Source: Luteimonas sp. YGD11-2 (GTDB lineage: Bacteria; Pseudomonadota; Gammaproteobacteria; Xanthomonadales; Xanthomonadaceae). Taken from it: a DNA stretch of 64,000 nt. Below are positions 10,082-24,996 of the stretch, one piece after another. Each line of letters starts with the position of its first letter. Position 1 is the stretch's first letter. The stretch is taken from NCBI RefSeq assembly GCF_004118975.1, contig NZ_CP035376.1, positions 2,418,001 to 2,482,000 of the forward strand, read 5' to 3'. The notes beneath the pieces were generated by a model. The model did not search any database. It was not told the origin of the DNA and saw only the letters and a list, made by a program, of their open reading frames with translations. The position numbers and the translations under genes were made by a program.

Positions 10082-10729
10082 TTACAGCGCCCGGTGCACC
10101 GCTTCGCCGAACAGCGGGGTGTGGTGGGCGCAGTCGTTGAGGCGCACCACGTCCAGGGAATCCGGCGTGGCACCTTCCAGCAGGTTCAGCGTGGTCGGCG
10201 CCTGGCGGAAGGTCCACAGCCGCGACAGCGGGATGCCGAGCACGCGGCACAGCAGCACCCGGTTGACCGCATCGTGGGCCACCACCAGCAGGGTGTCGTC
10301 CGCGGCGAGGCCGGCCATCGCGCGCGCCAGCGCCGGCCAGGCGCGGTCGATCACATGCTGCAGCGATTCGCCGCCCCCGGGCATCAGCACCGTGTCCGGC
10401 GCCTCGCGCCAGGCGCGAGCGAGCTCGGGGTGCTGCTCGCGGATCTCACCCGCCAGCAGGCCTTCCCAGCTGCCGTGGCCGATCTCGCGCAGGCCGTCGT
10501 CGAGGGTGAGCATGCCGGCGCGCTCCGGGCCAAGGGCGAGCTCCGCGGTACGTCGCGCCCGTTGCAGGGGCGAGGCCACCGCGCGATCGATGCGCACGTC
10601 GGCCAGCCGACGCCCGAGCGCTTCCGCCTGGCCGATCCCCACCGGCGACAGCGCGATGTCCTCCTGCCCCTGGTAGCGGCCTTCCGCATTCCAGGGCGTC
10701 TCGCCATGCCGGGCCAGCAGGATCCTCAT
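10082..10729 (-). CDS. Histidine phosphatase family protein
   Basis: This 215-residue member of the phosphoglycerate-mutase/histidine-phosphatase superfamily has the catalytic LARHGETPWNAEGRYQG at residues 5-21. A second catalytic His is in VVAHDAVNRVLL (about residue 149), and EIGHGSWEGL gives the proton-donor region. The substrate cannot be read from the sequence: candidates include alpha-ribazole phosphate, phosphoglycerate or small phosphoesters. It lies alone between folC and the S46 peptidase, with no cobalamin genes nearby. Confidence 0.88.
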   Translation of the reverse strand: MRILLARHGETPWNAEGRYQGQEDIALSPVGIGQAEALGRRLADVRIDRAVASPLQRARRTAELALGPERAGMLTLDDGLREIGHGSWEGLLAGEIREQHPELARAWREAPDTVLMPGGGESLQHVIDRAWPALARAMAGLAADDTLLVVAHDAVNRVLLCRVLGIPLSRLWTFRQAPTTLNLLEGATPDSLDVVRLNDCAHHTPLFGEAVHRAL

Positions 10730-10778
10730 GCGCGTGCCTTCGGATGTGTGACGCCGGAGCGTAGCAGGCCCGCCGTGG

Positions 10779-12926
<2,148 letters not shown>

Positions 12927-13039
12927 CAGGCATCGTTCCGGTGTGACGGGGGGGCCAAGTCTACCGACCGTGACGCGCGCCATACCCCGCGCCCGCCCTC
13001 GCCACGGTCGCATTGGCCGGCGGGACAGCCCCCGGGACG

Positions 13040-13045
13040 TATAAT
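13040..13045 (+). promoter_or_regulatory. Probable -10 box of tdh
   Basis: A perfect TATAAT lies 35 bases before the tdh start. A TTGGCC at 13013 is too far (21-base spacing) to be a convincing -35. Only the -10 is proposed; the expected transcript start is around 13052. Confidence 0.5.
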
Positions 13046-13079
13046 TCCGCTTCTTTTTCCAGACCCACGGACACCCCAC

Positions 13080-14129
13080 ATGCCCGACAGCAACCGGCCC
13101 ACCACCATGCGCGCGCTGGTCAAGCGCGAAGCCAGCAAGGGCATCTGGATGGAAGAGGTGCCGGTGCCGGTGCCGGGCCCCAACGAAGTGCTGATCCGCG
13201 TCGAGAAGGCCGCCATCTGCGGCACCGACCTGCACATCTACCTGTGGGACGAGTGGAGCCAGCGCACCATCACGCCGGGCCTGGTCATCGGCCACGAGTT
13301 CGTCGGCCGCATCGCCGAGGTCGGCCCCGGCGTGCAGGGCTACACCATCGGCCAGAGGGTGTCGGCCGAGGGCCATATCGTCTGCGGCCACTGCCGCAAC
13401 TGCCGCGCCGGCAAGCAGCACCTGTGCCCGAACACCAACGGCATCGGCGTGAACCGCAACGGCGCGTTCGCCGACTACATCGTGATGCCGGCGACCAACC
13501 TGTGGCCGATCCCGGATCAGATCCCCTCCGAACTGGCGGCGTTCTTCGATCCCTACGGCAATGCCGCGCACTGCGCGCTGGAATTCGACGTGGTGGGCGA
13601 GGACGTGCTGATCACCGGCGCCGGCCCGATCGGCGTCATGGCCGCCGGCATCTGCAAGCACATCGGCGCGCGCAACGTGGTGGTCACCGACGTCAACGAC
13701 TACCGCCTGAAGCTGGCTGCCGACATGGGCGCCACCCGGGTGGTCAACGTCGCCAACGCCTCATTGAGGGATGTCATGGCCGACCTGCACCTGGAAGGCT
13801 TCGACGTCGGCCTGGAGATGAGCGGCAACCCGCGCGCCTTCAACGACATGCTCGACTGCATGTACCACGGCGGCAAGGTCGCCCTGCTCGGCATCCTGCC
13901 CAAGGGCGCCGGCGTGGACTGGGACCGCATCATCTTCAAGGGCCTTACGGTGCAGGGCATCTACGGCCGGAAGATGTACGAGACCTGGTACAAGATGACC
14001 CAGCTGGTGCTGTCCGGCTTCCCGCTGGGCAAGGTGCTGAGCCACCAGCTGCCCGCCAACGACTTCCAGAAGGGCTTCGACCTGATGGAATCCGGCAAGT
14101 CCGGCAAGGTCGTGCTCGACTGGCACTGA
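13080..14129 (+). CDS. tdh: L-threonine 3-dehydrogenase
   Basis: Zinc-dependent medium-chain dehydrogenase of 349 residues that oxidises L-threonine to 2-amino-3-ketobutyrate with NAD. The catalytic zinc region reads [18 protein letters not shown] and [15 protein letters not shown]. The structural zinc site has four cysteines ([15 protein letters not shown]), and [14 protein letters not shown] forms the NAD fold. The ATG at 13080 follows a TATAAT box, but an internal ATG at 13107 ([15 protein letters not shown]) matches the usual N-terminus. No strong ribosome-binding site separates the two. It is the partner of kbl, although one unrelated gene lies between them. Confidence 0.96.
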   Translation: MPDSNRPTTMRALVKREASKGIWMEEVPVPVPGPNEVLIRVEKAAICGTDLHIYLWDEWSQRTITPGLVIGHEFVGRIAEVGPGVQGYTIGQRVSAEGHIVCGHCRNCRAGKQHLCPNTNGIGVNRNGAFADYIVMPATNLWPIPDQIPSELAAFFDPYGNAAHCALEFDVVGEDVLITGAGPIGVMAAGICKHIGARNVVVTDVNDYRLKLAADMGATRVVNVANASLRDVMADLHLEGFDVGLEMSGNPRAFNDMLDCMYHGGKVALLGILPKGAGVDWDRIIFKGLTVQGIYGRKMYETWYKMTQLVLSGFPLGKVLSHQLPANDFQKGFDLMESGKSGKVVLDWH

Positions 14130-14188
14130 GCCAGAAGCCAGCCGCAGGCGGACGGTTGCCGTTGTCCCGGACCAAACCAGGGAAGGTT

Positions 14189-15196
14189 ATGCACGTTCCA
14201 CATCTGTTTCTGCTTGCGACACTGCTGGTCTCGACGGGCGCAACCGCGAGTGGGCCGCAATGCCCTGCGGTTGAAGCGCCCCCCGCGCCGGTCTGCGTGG
14301 CTGCTCCCCACGGTCTGGCTTATGCCGACTCCGAGCGCGAAGCCAACGTTGCGGCCGGCGCACTTGGTGAGGCCGCGCAGCGCTTCGGGCTGCACTTCGG
14401 CCGTGTTCCGGTGGGTGCATTGATCCTGAGCACCAGCCTGGACCCGACCGCGGCCCGGGACTTCGCCAGGGCCCATGGACTGGAATACGCCCAGGTCTGG
14501 CTCCCAACCCGTGCGAAGCGGTCGATGACCGAGCGGGCCATGCGCCAGGCCGGCATGGATCGCGCACGGATCAATCAGGCGCTGTCCCGCGCGGCGGAAC
14601 AGGACGCAGTCACCTTGCGTCACGAGGTCGGCCATGCGATGTATCGCGCCATCTACTTCCCCGACACGGAAGGTTCGCTGCAGGACCGGTATGGCACACC
14701 GGCTCCGGACTGGCTGGACGAGGCGGCCGCCATCCTCATGGAGCAGCCTGAAGCCCAGGCCCGCCACCTTGCCTCGTTCATGGACGCAGCAAAGCACCGG
14801 CCGCGCACGATCCCGGGCCTGATCGACTTCGTTGAGGCCGAGCATCCCGTGCGCTCGGCCGCGCTGGCCCGTGCACTCGCCCGCGGACCCAGATCCGAAT
14901 CCGGTGTGCAGATGATGGTGACCACGGGCAACGGATTTGCCGGCCTCGACAGCTTCTATGGGCAGTCATTGCTGATGGCGCTTTTCCTGGCCGAAACCAG
15001 TGGAGATCCGCGCATCCTGATGCCGATCAGCAGCGCAATCGCGGGCGGCGCCACATTCGAGCAGTGGCTGGCTTCCGACGGCGGGCGGCACGGCCTTCCG
15101 GGCGGACTCCTGGCGCTCCAGTCCCTCTGGGACAGCTGGCTGCAGGTCCAGGTGATGAACCCGGACCGCGGCGCAAATGCCGAAGGCGGCACGTAG
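14189..15196 (+). CDS. Uncharacterised secreted protein with HEXXH zinc-protease motif
   Basis: Not recognised as a named family. It is 335 residues with a signal peptide (MHVPHLFLLATLLVSTGATA). An HEVGH motif at about residue 145 (TLRHEVGHAMYRAIYF) is followed about 30 residues later by DWLDEAAAILME. That is the spacing expected for a gluzincin third ligand, so a zinc metallopeptidase fold is inferred. The chosen ATG at 14189 has GGAAGG just upstream and begins the signal peptide. It is inserted between tdh and kbl, 59 bases after tdh and 33 before kbl, so it is probably cotranscribed with both. No link to threonine metabolism is evident. The open frame running further upstream is an out-of-frame shadow of tdh. 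Confidence 0.75.
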   Translation: MHVPHLFLLATLLVSTGATASGPQCPAVEAPPAPVCVAAPHGLAYADSEREANVAAGALGEAAQRFGLHFGRVPVGALILSTSLDPTAARDFARAHGLEYAQVWLPTRAKRSMTERAMRQAGMDRARINQALSRAAEQDAVTLRHEVGHAMYRAIYFPDTEGSLQDRYGTPAPDWLDEAAAILMEQPEAQARHLASFMDAAKHRPRTIPGLIDFVEAEHPVRSAALARALARGPRSESGVQMMVTTGNGFAGLDSFYGQSLLMALFLAETSGDPRILMPISSAIAGGATFEQWLASDGGRHGLPGGLLALQSLWDSWLQVQVMNPDRGANAEGGT

Positions 15197-15229
15197 AATC
15201 CGAGGCCCCGTTTCCCGAGGCCCCTCTCC

Positions 15230-16423
15230 ATGTCTTCCACCCAGCACTACGCCGACACCCTCGACGAAATCCGCGAGGCGGGCCTGTTCAAGTCCGAGCG
15301 CGTCATCACCAGCCCGCAGTCGGCCGAGATCACCCTGGCCGACGGCCGCACGGTGCTGAACTTCTGCGCCAACAACTATCTCGGCCTGGCCGACCACCCG
15401 GACATCATCGCCGCCGCCAGGGAGGCACTCGACAGCCACGGCTTCGGCATGGCGTCTGTGCGTTTCATCTGCGGCACGCAGGACCTGCACAAGCAGCTGG
15501 AGCAGACCATCGCCGACTTCTTCGGCACCGAGGACACCATCCTCTATGCGGCCTGCTTCGATGCCAACGGCGGCCTGTTCGAGCCGCTGCTGGGTGCCGG
15601 GGACGCGGTCATCTCCGACTCGCTCAACCATGCCTCGATCATCGACGGCGTGCGCCTGTGCAAGGCCAAGCGCTACCGCTACGCCAACTGCGACATGGCC
15701 GACCTGGAAAAGCAGCTCCAGCAGGCAAAGGCCGACGGCGCGCGCACGATCATGATCACCACCGATGGCGTGTTCTCGATGGACGGCTTCGTCGCCCCGC
15801 TCGACCGGATCACCGCGCTGGCGGAGAAGTACGGCGCGCTGGTGCATATCGACGAATGCCACGCCACCGGCTTCCTCGGAGAGACCGGCCGCGGCTCCGC
15901 CGAGGTCAAGGGCGTGCTCGGGAAGATCGACATCTATACCGGCACCCTTGGCAAGGCCATGGGTGGTGCGCTTGGCGGCTTCACCACCGCGAAGCGCGAG
16001 GTGGTCGAACTGCTGCGTCAGCGTTCGCGCCCCTACCTGTTCTCCAACTCGCTGCCGCCGCACGTGGTGGCCGCCGGCATCAAGGCCTTCGAGATGCTCG
16101 ACGCCGCCGGCAGCCTGCGCGACCGGCTGCGCAGCAATACCGCCTATTTCCGCGAGCGGATGACCGCCGCCGGCTTCGACCTCAAGCCGGGCGATCATCC
16201 CATCTGCCCGGTGATGCTCTACGACGCCCCTCTGGCGCAACGCTTTGCCGAGCGCCTGCTCGAGGAGGGCATCTACGCCATCGGTTTCTTCTTCCCGGTG
16301 GTTCCCGACGGCCAGGCGCGCATCCGCACGCAGATCTCCGCGGCGCACACCCGCGAGCACCTCGACCGTGCCATCGATGCGTTCACCCGCATCGGCCACG
16401 AGTTGGGCGTCATCGGCCGCTGA
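15230..16423 (+). CDS. kbl: Glycine C-acetyltransferase (2-amino-3-ketobutyrate CoA ligase)
   Basis: PLP-dependent alpha-oxoamine synthase of 397 residues that cleaves 2-amino-3-ketobutyrate with CoA to glycine and acetyl-CoA, following Tdh. Visible motifs are [15 protein letters not shown] near the N-terminus, [17 protein letters not shown] (PLP-ring Asp), and the Schiff-base Lys in [15 protein letters not shown]. Length equals the family norm (398 in E. coli). It ends just before a strong bidirectional terminator. Confidence 0.97.
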   Translation: MSSTQHYADTLDEIREAGLFKSERVITSPQSAEITLADGRTVLNFCANNYLGLADHPDIIAAAREALDSHGFGMASVRFICGTQDLHKQLEQTIADFFGTEDTILYAACFDANGGLFEPLLGAGDAVISDSLNHASIIDGVRLCKAKRYRYANCDMADLEKQLQQAKADGARTIMITTDGVFSMDGFVAPLDRITALAEKYGALVHIDECHATGFLGETGRGSAEVKGVLGKIDIYTGTLGKAMGGALGGFTTAKREVVELLRQRSRPYLFSNSLPPHVVAAGIKAFEMLDAAGSLRDRLRSNTAYFRERMTAAGFDLKPGDHPICPVMLYDAPLAQRFAERLLEEGIYAIGFFFPVVPDGQARIRTQISAAHTREHLDRAIDAFTRIGHELGVIGR

Positions 16424-16448
16424 GTCACGCCACGAACGCCCTGACGAG

Positions 16449-16475
16449 AAAGGCCCGCTTGCGCGGGCCTTTTTC
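16449..16475. terminator. Bidirectional intrinsic terminator after kbl
   Basis: A perfect 10-bp stem (AAAGGCCCGC / GCGGGCCTTT) with a TTGC loop is followed by T residues on the plus strand. The mirror sequence serves the convergent minus-strand gene whose stop is at 16493. Confidence 0.85.
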
Positions 16476-16492
16476 ATGGACAGGAGACGGAC

Positions 16493-16993
16493 TCAGTTGC
16501 TCGACGTCGGCACCGGCGCGGCGGCTTCGGTCTCTGCCGGCACCGCATCCGCTGCCGGAGCCGGGGGCTGCACGCCGCGCGCAACGCGTACGCCACGTGC
16601 CTTCATCCATGCGTCGAACTCGTCGGCAGTCATCATCTTGCCTTCCTGCTGCATGTCGAAACGCCAGGGCGTGTTGTCGAACTCCGTCTTCGGCTGGTAC
16701 ACGGACGGGTCGTTCGGGTCGACCGTCGCCGCCGCTGCGCTCAGCTGCGGACAGCCTTCGAGCTGGATGCGCAGCAGCACCTGTTCCAGCGACTGCGATT
16801 CATCCACATCAGGAGCAAGCACGCCGCCGTGTGCACCCGGACGGTACGCGGGCGCCACCAGCTCGGGGGACACCGCGCCCAGGACCGTCGCCGCGGTCGG
16901 CGAGGCTGCAACCGGACGCGGAAGCGAGCAATCGGACGCGAACGACAGAGCAGGTGCTGCAGCGAGCAGCAGCGTGGCGATGACCTTGTGCAT
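16493..16993 (-). CDS. Small exported protein of unknown function
   Basis: No named domain recognised. It is 166 residues with an N-terminal signal peptide (MHKVIATLLLAAAPALSFA). The mature part has two cysteines (ASDC and EGCPQL), possibly a disulfide. It also has a motif-like block TPWRFDMQQEGKMMTADEF followed by DAWMKARGVRVARG, and an Ala/Pro-rich tail. The start at 16993 has GGGGAA at good spacing. It lies alone between the kbl terminator and the ompA terminator; a periplasmic location is inferred from the signal peptide. Confidence 0.72.
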   Translation of the reverse strand: MHKVIATLLLAAAPALSFASDCSLPRPVAASPTAATVLGAVSPELVAPAYRPGAHGGVLAPDVDESQSLEQVLLRIQLEGCPQLSAAAATVDPNDPSVYQPKTEFDNTPWRFDMQQEGKMMTADEFDAWMKARGVRVARGVQPPAPAADAVPAETEAAAPVPTSSN

Positions 16994-17162
16994 GGTGGTT
17001 CCCCGGCGAAAGTGCGGTGGAGTGTAAACAGCTTGAAGTAGCAGCCGCAAGTCCTTGTTCTGGAACGACCTATTCAGCTGTCGCGGCGGTGGTGGACGAT
17101 CGTTCCGGCGCCGATGGGTGGCCGCGCGCCTGTCCACTATGCTCCTGCTCACGCCGAAAAGC

Positions 17163-17191
17163 AGAAAGCCCGGCCAGGGGCCGGGCTTTCT
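17163..17191 (-). terminator. Intrinsic terminator of the OmpA-like gene
   Basis: A 13-bp inverted repeat (AGAAAGCCCGGCC with its complement, three-base loop) begins 24 bases past the minus-strand stop at 17215. It is followed by a T-rich GCTTTTC on the minus strand. Confidence 0.75.
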
Positions 17192-17214
17192 GGTTCAACT
17201 CGAGCGTGCGTCCG

Positions 17215-18369
17215 TTAGTTCTGGACGTTGAGCTCGGTGCGGCGGTTGCGCGCACGACCTTCCGGATTGTCCGAACCATCCGGGTTGGTGTTCGGCGCGA
17301 TCGGGCGGCTCTCGCCGTAACCGGTCGGGCCCACCAGGCGGCTGGCAGCAATGCCGGCGCCGGTGATGTGGTCGTACACGGCGCGCGCGCGGCGCTCCGA
17401 CAGGGCCTGGTTGTAGGCGTCGGTACCGACGGAGTCGGTGTGGCCGGCGACTTCAACGCGCAGGTCGGGGTAGCGACGCAGGATCTCGATCGCCTCGTTG
17501 AGGATGGCGACGGCGTCCGGACGCAGGGTCGAGCGATCGAAGTCGAAGTTCACGCCACGCAGGTCGATGGTGACCGGGACCGGGCAGCCATCCGGGCCGA
17601 CCGTGGTGCCTGCCGGGGTGTTCGGGCAGCGGTCGTCGCAGTCGTTGACGCCGTCACCGTCGGTGTCGCGGTCGGCGCAGTTGTCGACCGGAGCCGGCGG
17701 CGGCGCGACAACCGGAGCAACCGGCGGCGGGCCCAGCGGGATCACCACGCCGACCGAAGCCAGCAGGTCGGTGAAGTAGCTCTCCGACTGGTTGTGCGGG
17801 TAACCCGCCCAGTCCTGCGAGCCGTTGGCGGCGTAGCTGCTGTCGTCGAAATCGCCACGCAGCGCGACTTCGGCACGGACCGCAACGCGGTTTTCGAAGG
17901 TGCCCTGCAGACCCAGGCCGACCTTGGCGGCGAAGTTGCCGTCCTCGCGCTCACCCGGCGAATCCGGGCTCGGGAAGTTGTCGTACTCTTCTTCCGAACG
18001 CTGGTAGCCGACGCCGAACAGCGCGTAGGGGTTCCAGGTGCGGCCTTCCTGCATCCAGTGGTAGCGGAAGTCGAACGAGATGCCGTACTGGCTCCAGTTC
18101 AGGTCGGGGTTCGAACCCTCGACCGAAGCGGCGCTGCGCAGGCCCGGGTTCTGGTAGTTGATCTCACCGTCGACCGACCAGTTCGGGCTGATGAACTTGC
18201 CCAGGCCGATGCTGCCGAACGGGGCGTCGTTGGTGCGGCGGTCGTCGTCCTGGAAGTTGTAGCCGACGGAGCCAGTCAGGTACCAGCGATCGTCGAACTC
18301 CTGCGCACTGGCAGCGTGTGCCAGGCCCAGGCCGCCAACCAGCGCGGCGCAGAGGAGTTTCTTTTTCAT
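17215..18369 (-). CDS. OmpA-family outer-membrane protein with TSP3 repeats
   Basis: Outer-membrane protein of 384 residues. A signal peptide (MKKKLLCAALVGGLGLAHAASA) precedes an eight-strand-type beta-barrel (about 23-215; WYLTGSVGYNFQ). A Pro-rich linker leads to a thrombospondin type 3 calcium-binding segment (DRDTDGDGVNDCDDRCPNTP). The C-terminal OmpA peptidoglycan-binding domain has NFDFDRSTLRPDA, VAGHTDSVGTDAYNQALSERRA and RNRRTEL. It anchors the outer membrane to peptidoglycan in homologues. AAGGAG lies seven to eight bases before the ATG at 18369; an upstream in-frame start would lack a signal peptide at the right place. It is the Xanthomonadaceae equivalent of OprF/OmpA. Confidence 0.93.
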   Translation of the reverse strand: MKKKLLCAALVGGLGLAHAASAQEFDDRWYLTGSVGYNFQDDDRRTNDAPFGSIGLGKFISPNWSVDGEINYQNPGLRSAASVEGSNPDLNWSQYGISFDFRYHWMQEGRTWNPYALFGVGYQRSEEEYDNFPSPDSPGEREDGNFAAKVGLGLQGTFENRVAVRAEVALRGDFDDSSYAANGSQDWAGYPHNQSESYFTDLLASVGVVIPLGPPPVAPVVAPPPAPVDNCADRDTDGDGVNDCDDRCPNTPAGTTVGPDGCPVPVTIDLRGVNFDFDRSTLRPDAVAILNEAIEILRRYPDLRVEVAGHTDSVGTDAYNQALSERRARAVYDHITGAGIAASRLVGPTGYGESRPIAPNTNPDGSDNPEGRARNRRTELNVQN

Positions 18370-18749
18370 TCGTTCAGCTCCTTGATCAAGGGGGGAAAGC
18401 ATCTACATCGTTTGTTGTGATTGCGTCGAGATCGCGTCAGGCAATCATCGCCGGCGTAGCCTAGAGTCAGGCCTGTGAAGACGTCGTTAACGCTAGCATA
18501 ACAGTTGCGGAGTGCCAATCTGGGGCAACTCCGGACCCACCCTCCACAGTCAGGGACGGCGAACGGCAGCCAGCGCAGCGACGCCGCGTCCAAGCGTGCA
18601 CACGATTGTGATCATCGGGCCCCGCGCAGATGTTCCGCAGCAGCGGCTGGCACGGCCTGACCGCCGCGCACCTCGCGCTACTTGCCGGCATCACCGTGCA
18701 CGTGCAGCCCCCATGGATGTCGCGCCGCCCCACAAGCCGAGACAACAAC
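18370..18749. other. Divergent intergenic region between ompA-like and phzF-like genes
   Basis: About 380 bases with no supported gene; it must hold the promoter and leader of the OmpA-like gene on the minus strand. A TATGCT box is visible on the minus strand near 18500, but no -35 fits, so no promoter is called. The open frame extending the phzF-like gene upstream to 18630 covers part of it and is judged non-coding. Confidence 0.5.
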
Positions 18750-19627
18750 ATGACCGCGATGCTCCACCGCTACGCCGCGTTCTCCCACGATCCGGCCGGC
18801 GGCAATCCTGCCGGCGTGTGGATCGGTGACATCCTGCCCGCAACGGCGGTGATGCAGCGGATCGCCGCGGAGGTCGGGTTCTCGGAAACAGTGTTCGTTG
18901 CGGGTACCGGCAACGTACGCAGCGCGCGCTATTTCAGCCCCGAAGTGGAAGTGCCTTTCTGTGGCCACGCGACGATCGCCGCCGGCATCGTGCTGGGCGA
19001 GACCTGCGGCGATGGACGCTATCTGCTGGAGACCACGGCCGGCGAGGTGCCGGTGATGGTCACGCAGCGCGGCGGCGTGCGCGAGGCCGCGTTGACGAGT
19101 GTCGTGCCACGCCACGCGGCCGCGGCGCCCGGGCTGGTCGATGCCGCACTGGCGGCGCTGGGATGGACGCACCTCGAACTCGACCACCGCATTCCTCCGG
19201 CGCGTGCCTACGCGGGCGCCTGGCACCTGGTGCTTGCCGTGCGCGATGCGGCGCGGCTGGCATCGCTTGCGTACGACTTCGAACGCCTGAAGGCGCTGAT
19301 GCTCGAGGACGGGCTCACCACGCTGCAGCTGGTGTGGCGCGAGCGGGCGGACCTTTTCCATGCCCGCAACCCGTTCCCGGTGGGCGGCGTGGTCGAGGAC
19401 CCCGCGACCGGCGCCGCCGCAGCCGCACTCGGTGGCTATCTGCGCGACGCCGGGCTGATCGCGGCGCCGGTGCGCATCCGCATCCGCCAGGGCGACTGGA
19501 TGGGCCGGCCCGGCCTGCTGGTCGTCGACATCCCGCACTCCGGGGGCATCATCGTCTCCGGCACCGCGGTGCCGTGCGCGGCCTCCACCATGTCGCCGCC
19601 CTCCCCGACCTGTCAGGAGCCCACGCC

Positions 19628-19631
<4 letters not shown>
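18750..19631 (+). CDS. PhzF family isomerase-like protein
   Basis: This 293-residue protein has a PhzF/diaminopimelate-epimerase fold. Family motifs are YAAFSHDPAGGNPAGVW at the N-terminus, the catalytic Glu in GFSETVFV, FCGHATIAAG, and DPATGAAAAALGGYL in the second half. PhzF proteins isomerise small metabolites; the substrate is unknown here and no phenazine genes are near. The ATG at 18750 is chosen because MTAMLHRYAAF matches the usual N-terminus; the upstream 40 residues are not family-like. Its end overlaps the next gene by four bases (ATGA), which implies translational coupling. Confidence 0.88.
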
Positions 19632-22772
<3,141 letters not shown>

Positions 22773-23113
22773 CCGGTGCCATCGATCCGGAAAACAGCCG
22801 TCGCTGCCTACTCCGGATAAGCTGAACGGGGCAACCCCATCGGGGACCGCCCATTCAGGAACCGTTGCCATTGGCGCTTTTACCGTGCGCCCACCTTCCG
22901 GGGCCAACCTGCCCCGGAACCGGCCCGGGTCGCGTTCGGCGATTCCGGTGCCCGGGCAGAAGTGTGCCGCAGAGCCCGCTGCCCTTGTCGCGAATCCCTC
23001 GCGAGCGTCCCGGCTGATGCCGGACGTGCCTATCGCCATGCCGGAATCCGCTGCGACCGCCGTTCCCCTACGGGACGACGCCGCCGGCCGGCGCAACGGA
23101 GCAAGGACCGAAC
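22773..23113. other. Intergenic region before the SleB-like gene
   Basis: About 340 bases without a supported gene. A short stem (GGGGCAACCCC) near 22828 and GC-rich inverted segments are visible. No confident promoter or terminator was found. Confidence 0.4.
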
Positions 23114-23608
23114 ATGCAACTGAGCTGGATCCTGTGGCTGGCATCGATTCTTCCCCAGCCCGCCGCCGATGCGTTGTGCCTGAGCACGACCGTCTACCTG
23201 GAAGCCCGCAACCAGTCCGAGCGCGGCCAGAAAGCCGTCGCCGAAGTCGCCCTGAGGCGGCAGGACAGCGGCCTGTGGGGCGAGTCGATGTGCGAGGTGG
23301 TCACCGCACGCAAGCAGTTCGCCCCGACCATCGTGTCCCCGCGCACGCGCCTCAACAATGTCGAGGCGTGGTCGCAGGCGGTCACGATCGCCCTGGAAGC
23401 GGAACGCAACTGGTCGCTGCCGCCGGGCGAGCGCACCGAGATCGTGCCCGGCGCGAGCCACTTCATGGCGCATGCGATCGCCAGCCCGGGCTGGCGCAAT
23501 GCCTACCAGGTCGCACAGATCGGCGACCACACCTTCCTGCGCGTGCAGCGGCTGACGCCGCGTGCGGCCGCCGGTGCCTCGGCGACCGCCGCGGCGGCGA
23601 AGGGCTGA
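23114..23608 (+). CDS. SleB-type cell wall hydrolase
   Basis: This 164-residue protein matches the SleB/hydrolase-2 lytic transglycosylase family. The core begins LCLSTTVYLEARNQSERGQKAVAEVALRR with the catalytic Glu in EAR. It continues with a Cys-containing MCEVVTARKQFAP, and HFMAHAIASPGWRNAYQVAQIGDHTFLR at the end. A hydrophobic N-terminus (SWILWLASILPQPAADA) suggests export. Spore-former SleB opens cortex peptidoglycan; in a non-sporulating bacterium the role is general peptidoglycan turnover (inference). Confidence 0.85.
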   Translation: MQLSWILWLASILPQPAADALCLSTTVYLEARNQSERGQKAVAEVALRRQDSGLWGESMCEVVTARKQFAPTIVSPRTRLNNVEAWSQAVTIALEAERNWSLPPGERTEIVPGASHFMAHAIASPGWRNAYQVAQIGDHTFLRVQRLTPRAAAGASATAAAAKG

Positions 23609-23672
23609 TCGGCACGCGATGACCGCCGGCCGGCAATCCGGCGCTGCCGCCGGAAGCAATGACCCCACAGAC

Positions 23673-23701
23673 AGCAAGGCCGCGCGATGCGCGGCCTCGC
23701 T
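23673..23701 (-). terminator. Probable terminator of the prpBC operon
   Basis: A stem of nine perfect pairs (AGGCCGCGC / GCGCGGCCT, three-base loop), extended by three more pairs past one mismatch, lies 29 bases beyond the prpC stop on the minus strand. The T tract is weak. Confidence 0.55.
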
Positions 23702-23729
23702 GCGTTGACGTTGCCGGATCCCCCAGCGC

Positions 23730-24884
23730 TCAGCTGCGCTTTTCGATCGGCACGAACTCGAGGTTTTCGGGGCCCGTGTAGTTCGCGCTGGGGCGGATGA
23801 TCTTGCCGTCGATGCGCTGCTCGATCACGTGCGCGCTCCAGCCGCTGGTGCGGGCGATGACGAACAGCGGGGTGAACATCGCCGTCGGCACGCCCATCAT
23901 GTGGTAACTGACCGCGCTGAACCAGTCGAGGTTGGGGAACATCTTCTTGATGTCCCACATCACCGTCTCCAGGCGCTCGGCGATGTCGTACATCTTCATG
24001 CTGCCCTGCTCTTCCGACAGGTCCTTCGCCACCTTCTTGATGACCTCGTTGCGCGGATCACCGGTGGTGTAGACCGGGTGCCCGAAGCCGATCACCACTT
24101 CCTTGCGCTCCACGCGTGCCCTGATGTCGGCTTCCGCCTCGTCGGGCGAGTCGTAGCGCTTCTGCACCTCGAACGCGACCTCGTTGGCGCCGCCGTGCTT
24201 CGGCCCGCGCAGGGCACCGATCGCACCGGCGATGCACGAATGCATGTCACTGCCGGTGCCGGCGATCACGCGCGCGGTGAACGTCGATGCGTTGAATTCG
24301 TGCTCGGCGTAGAGGATCAGCGAGGTATGCATCGCGCGCACCCAGCTTTCCGGCGGCGGCTCGCCGTGCAGCAGGTGCAGGAAGTGCCCGCCGATGGAGT
24401 CGTCGTCGGTCTCGACGTCGATGACCCGGCCGTTGTGGGCCCAGTGGTACCAGTACAGCAGCATCGAGCCGAGCGAGGCCATCAGCCTGTCGGCGATGTC
24501 GCGCGCGCCGGGGTGGTTGTGGTCGTCCTTCTCCGGGGTCACGCAGCCCAGCACCGAGACGCCGGTGCGCATCACGTCCATCGGGTGGGCGGACGGCGGC
24601 AGCTCTTCCAGCGCGGCCTTGACCGCCGCCGGGATGCCGCGCAGCGACTTCAGCTTCGCCTTGTAGGCGCGCAGCTCCGCGGCGTTGGGCAGCCTGCCGT
24701 GCACCAGCAGGTGGGCGATCTCCTCGAACTCGCTGGTGGTGGCGAAGTCGAGGATGTCGTAGCCGCGGTAGTGCAGGTCGTTGCCACTGCGGCCGACGGT
24801 GCACAGCGCGGTGTTGCCGGCCGGGGTGCCGGACAGGGCCACGGACTTCTTCGGCTTGAACGCCGGGGCGGTGGTGTCGCTCAT
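23730..24884 (-). CDS. prpC: 2-methylcitrate synthase
   Basis: This 384-residue citrate synthase-fold enzyme condenses propionyl-CoA with oxaloacetate. Motifs are [16 protein letters not shown] (first catalytic His), [30 protein letters not shown] (second His), and [16 protein letters not shown] (catalytic Asp). Length and location directly after prpB favour PrpC over housekeeping GltA (about 430 residues). GGAGAAA precedes the ATG at 24884. By pathway it feeds the methylcitrate cycle; the dehydratase genes (prpD or acnD/prpF) are not in this window. Confidence 0.94.
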   Translation of the reverse strand: MSDTTAPAFKPKKSVALSGTPAGNTALCTVGRSGNDLHYRGYDILDFATTSEFEEIAHLLVHGRLPNAAELRAYKAKLKSLRGIPAAVKAALEELPPSAHPMDVMRTGVSVLGCVTPEKDDHNHPGARDIADRLMASLGSMLLYWYHWAHNGRVIDVETDDDSIGGHFLHLLHGEPPPESWVRAMHTSLILYAEHEFNASTFTARVIAGTGSDMHSCIAGAIGALRGPKHGGANEVAFEVQKRYDSPDEAEADIRARVERKEVVIGFGHPVYTTGDPRNEVIKKVAKDLSEEQGSMKMYDIAERLETVMWDIKKMFPNLDWFSAVSYHMMGVPTAMFTPLFVIARTSGWSAHVIEQRIDGKIIRPSANYTGPENLEFVPIEKRS

Positions 24885-24996
24885 GTCGTTTCTCCGTTGG
24901 GGCGTGCCGCCCGCGGGTTGCCCGGATCGGCACGGATTGAAGGCTTCGGTCGTTCCTGCCCGGCCCGCGCCCATCCGCGCGGCGCCGTGGCGACGC

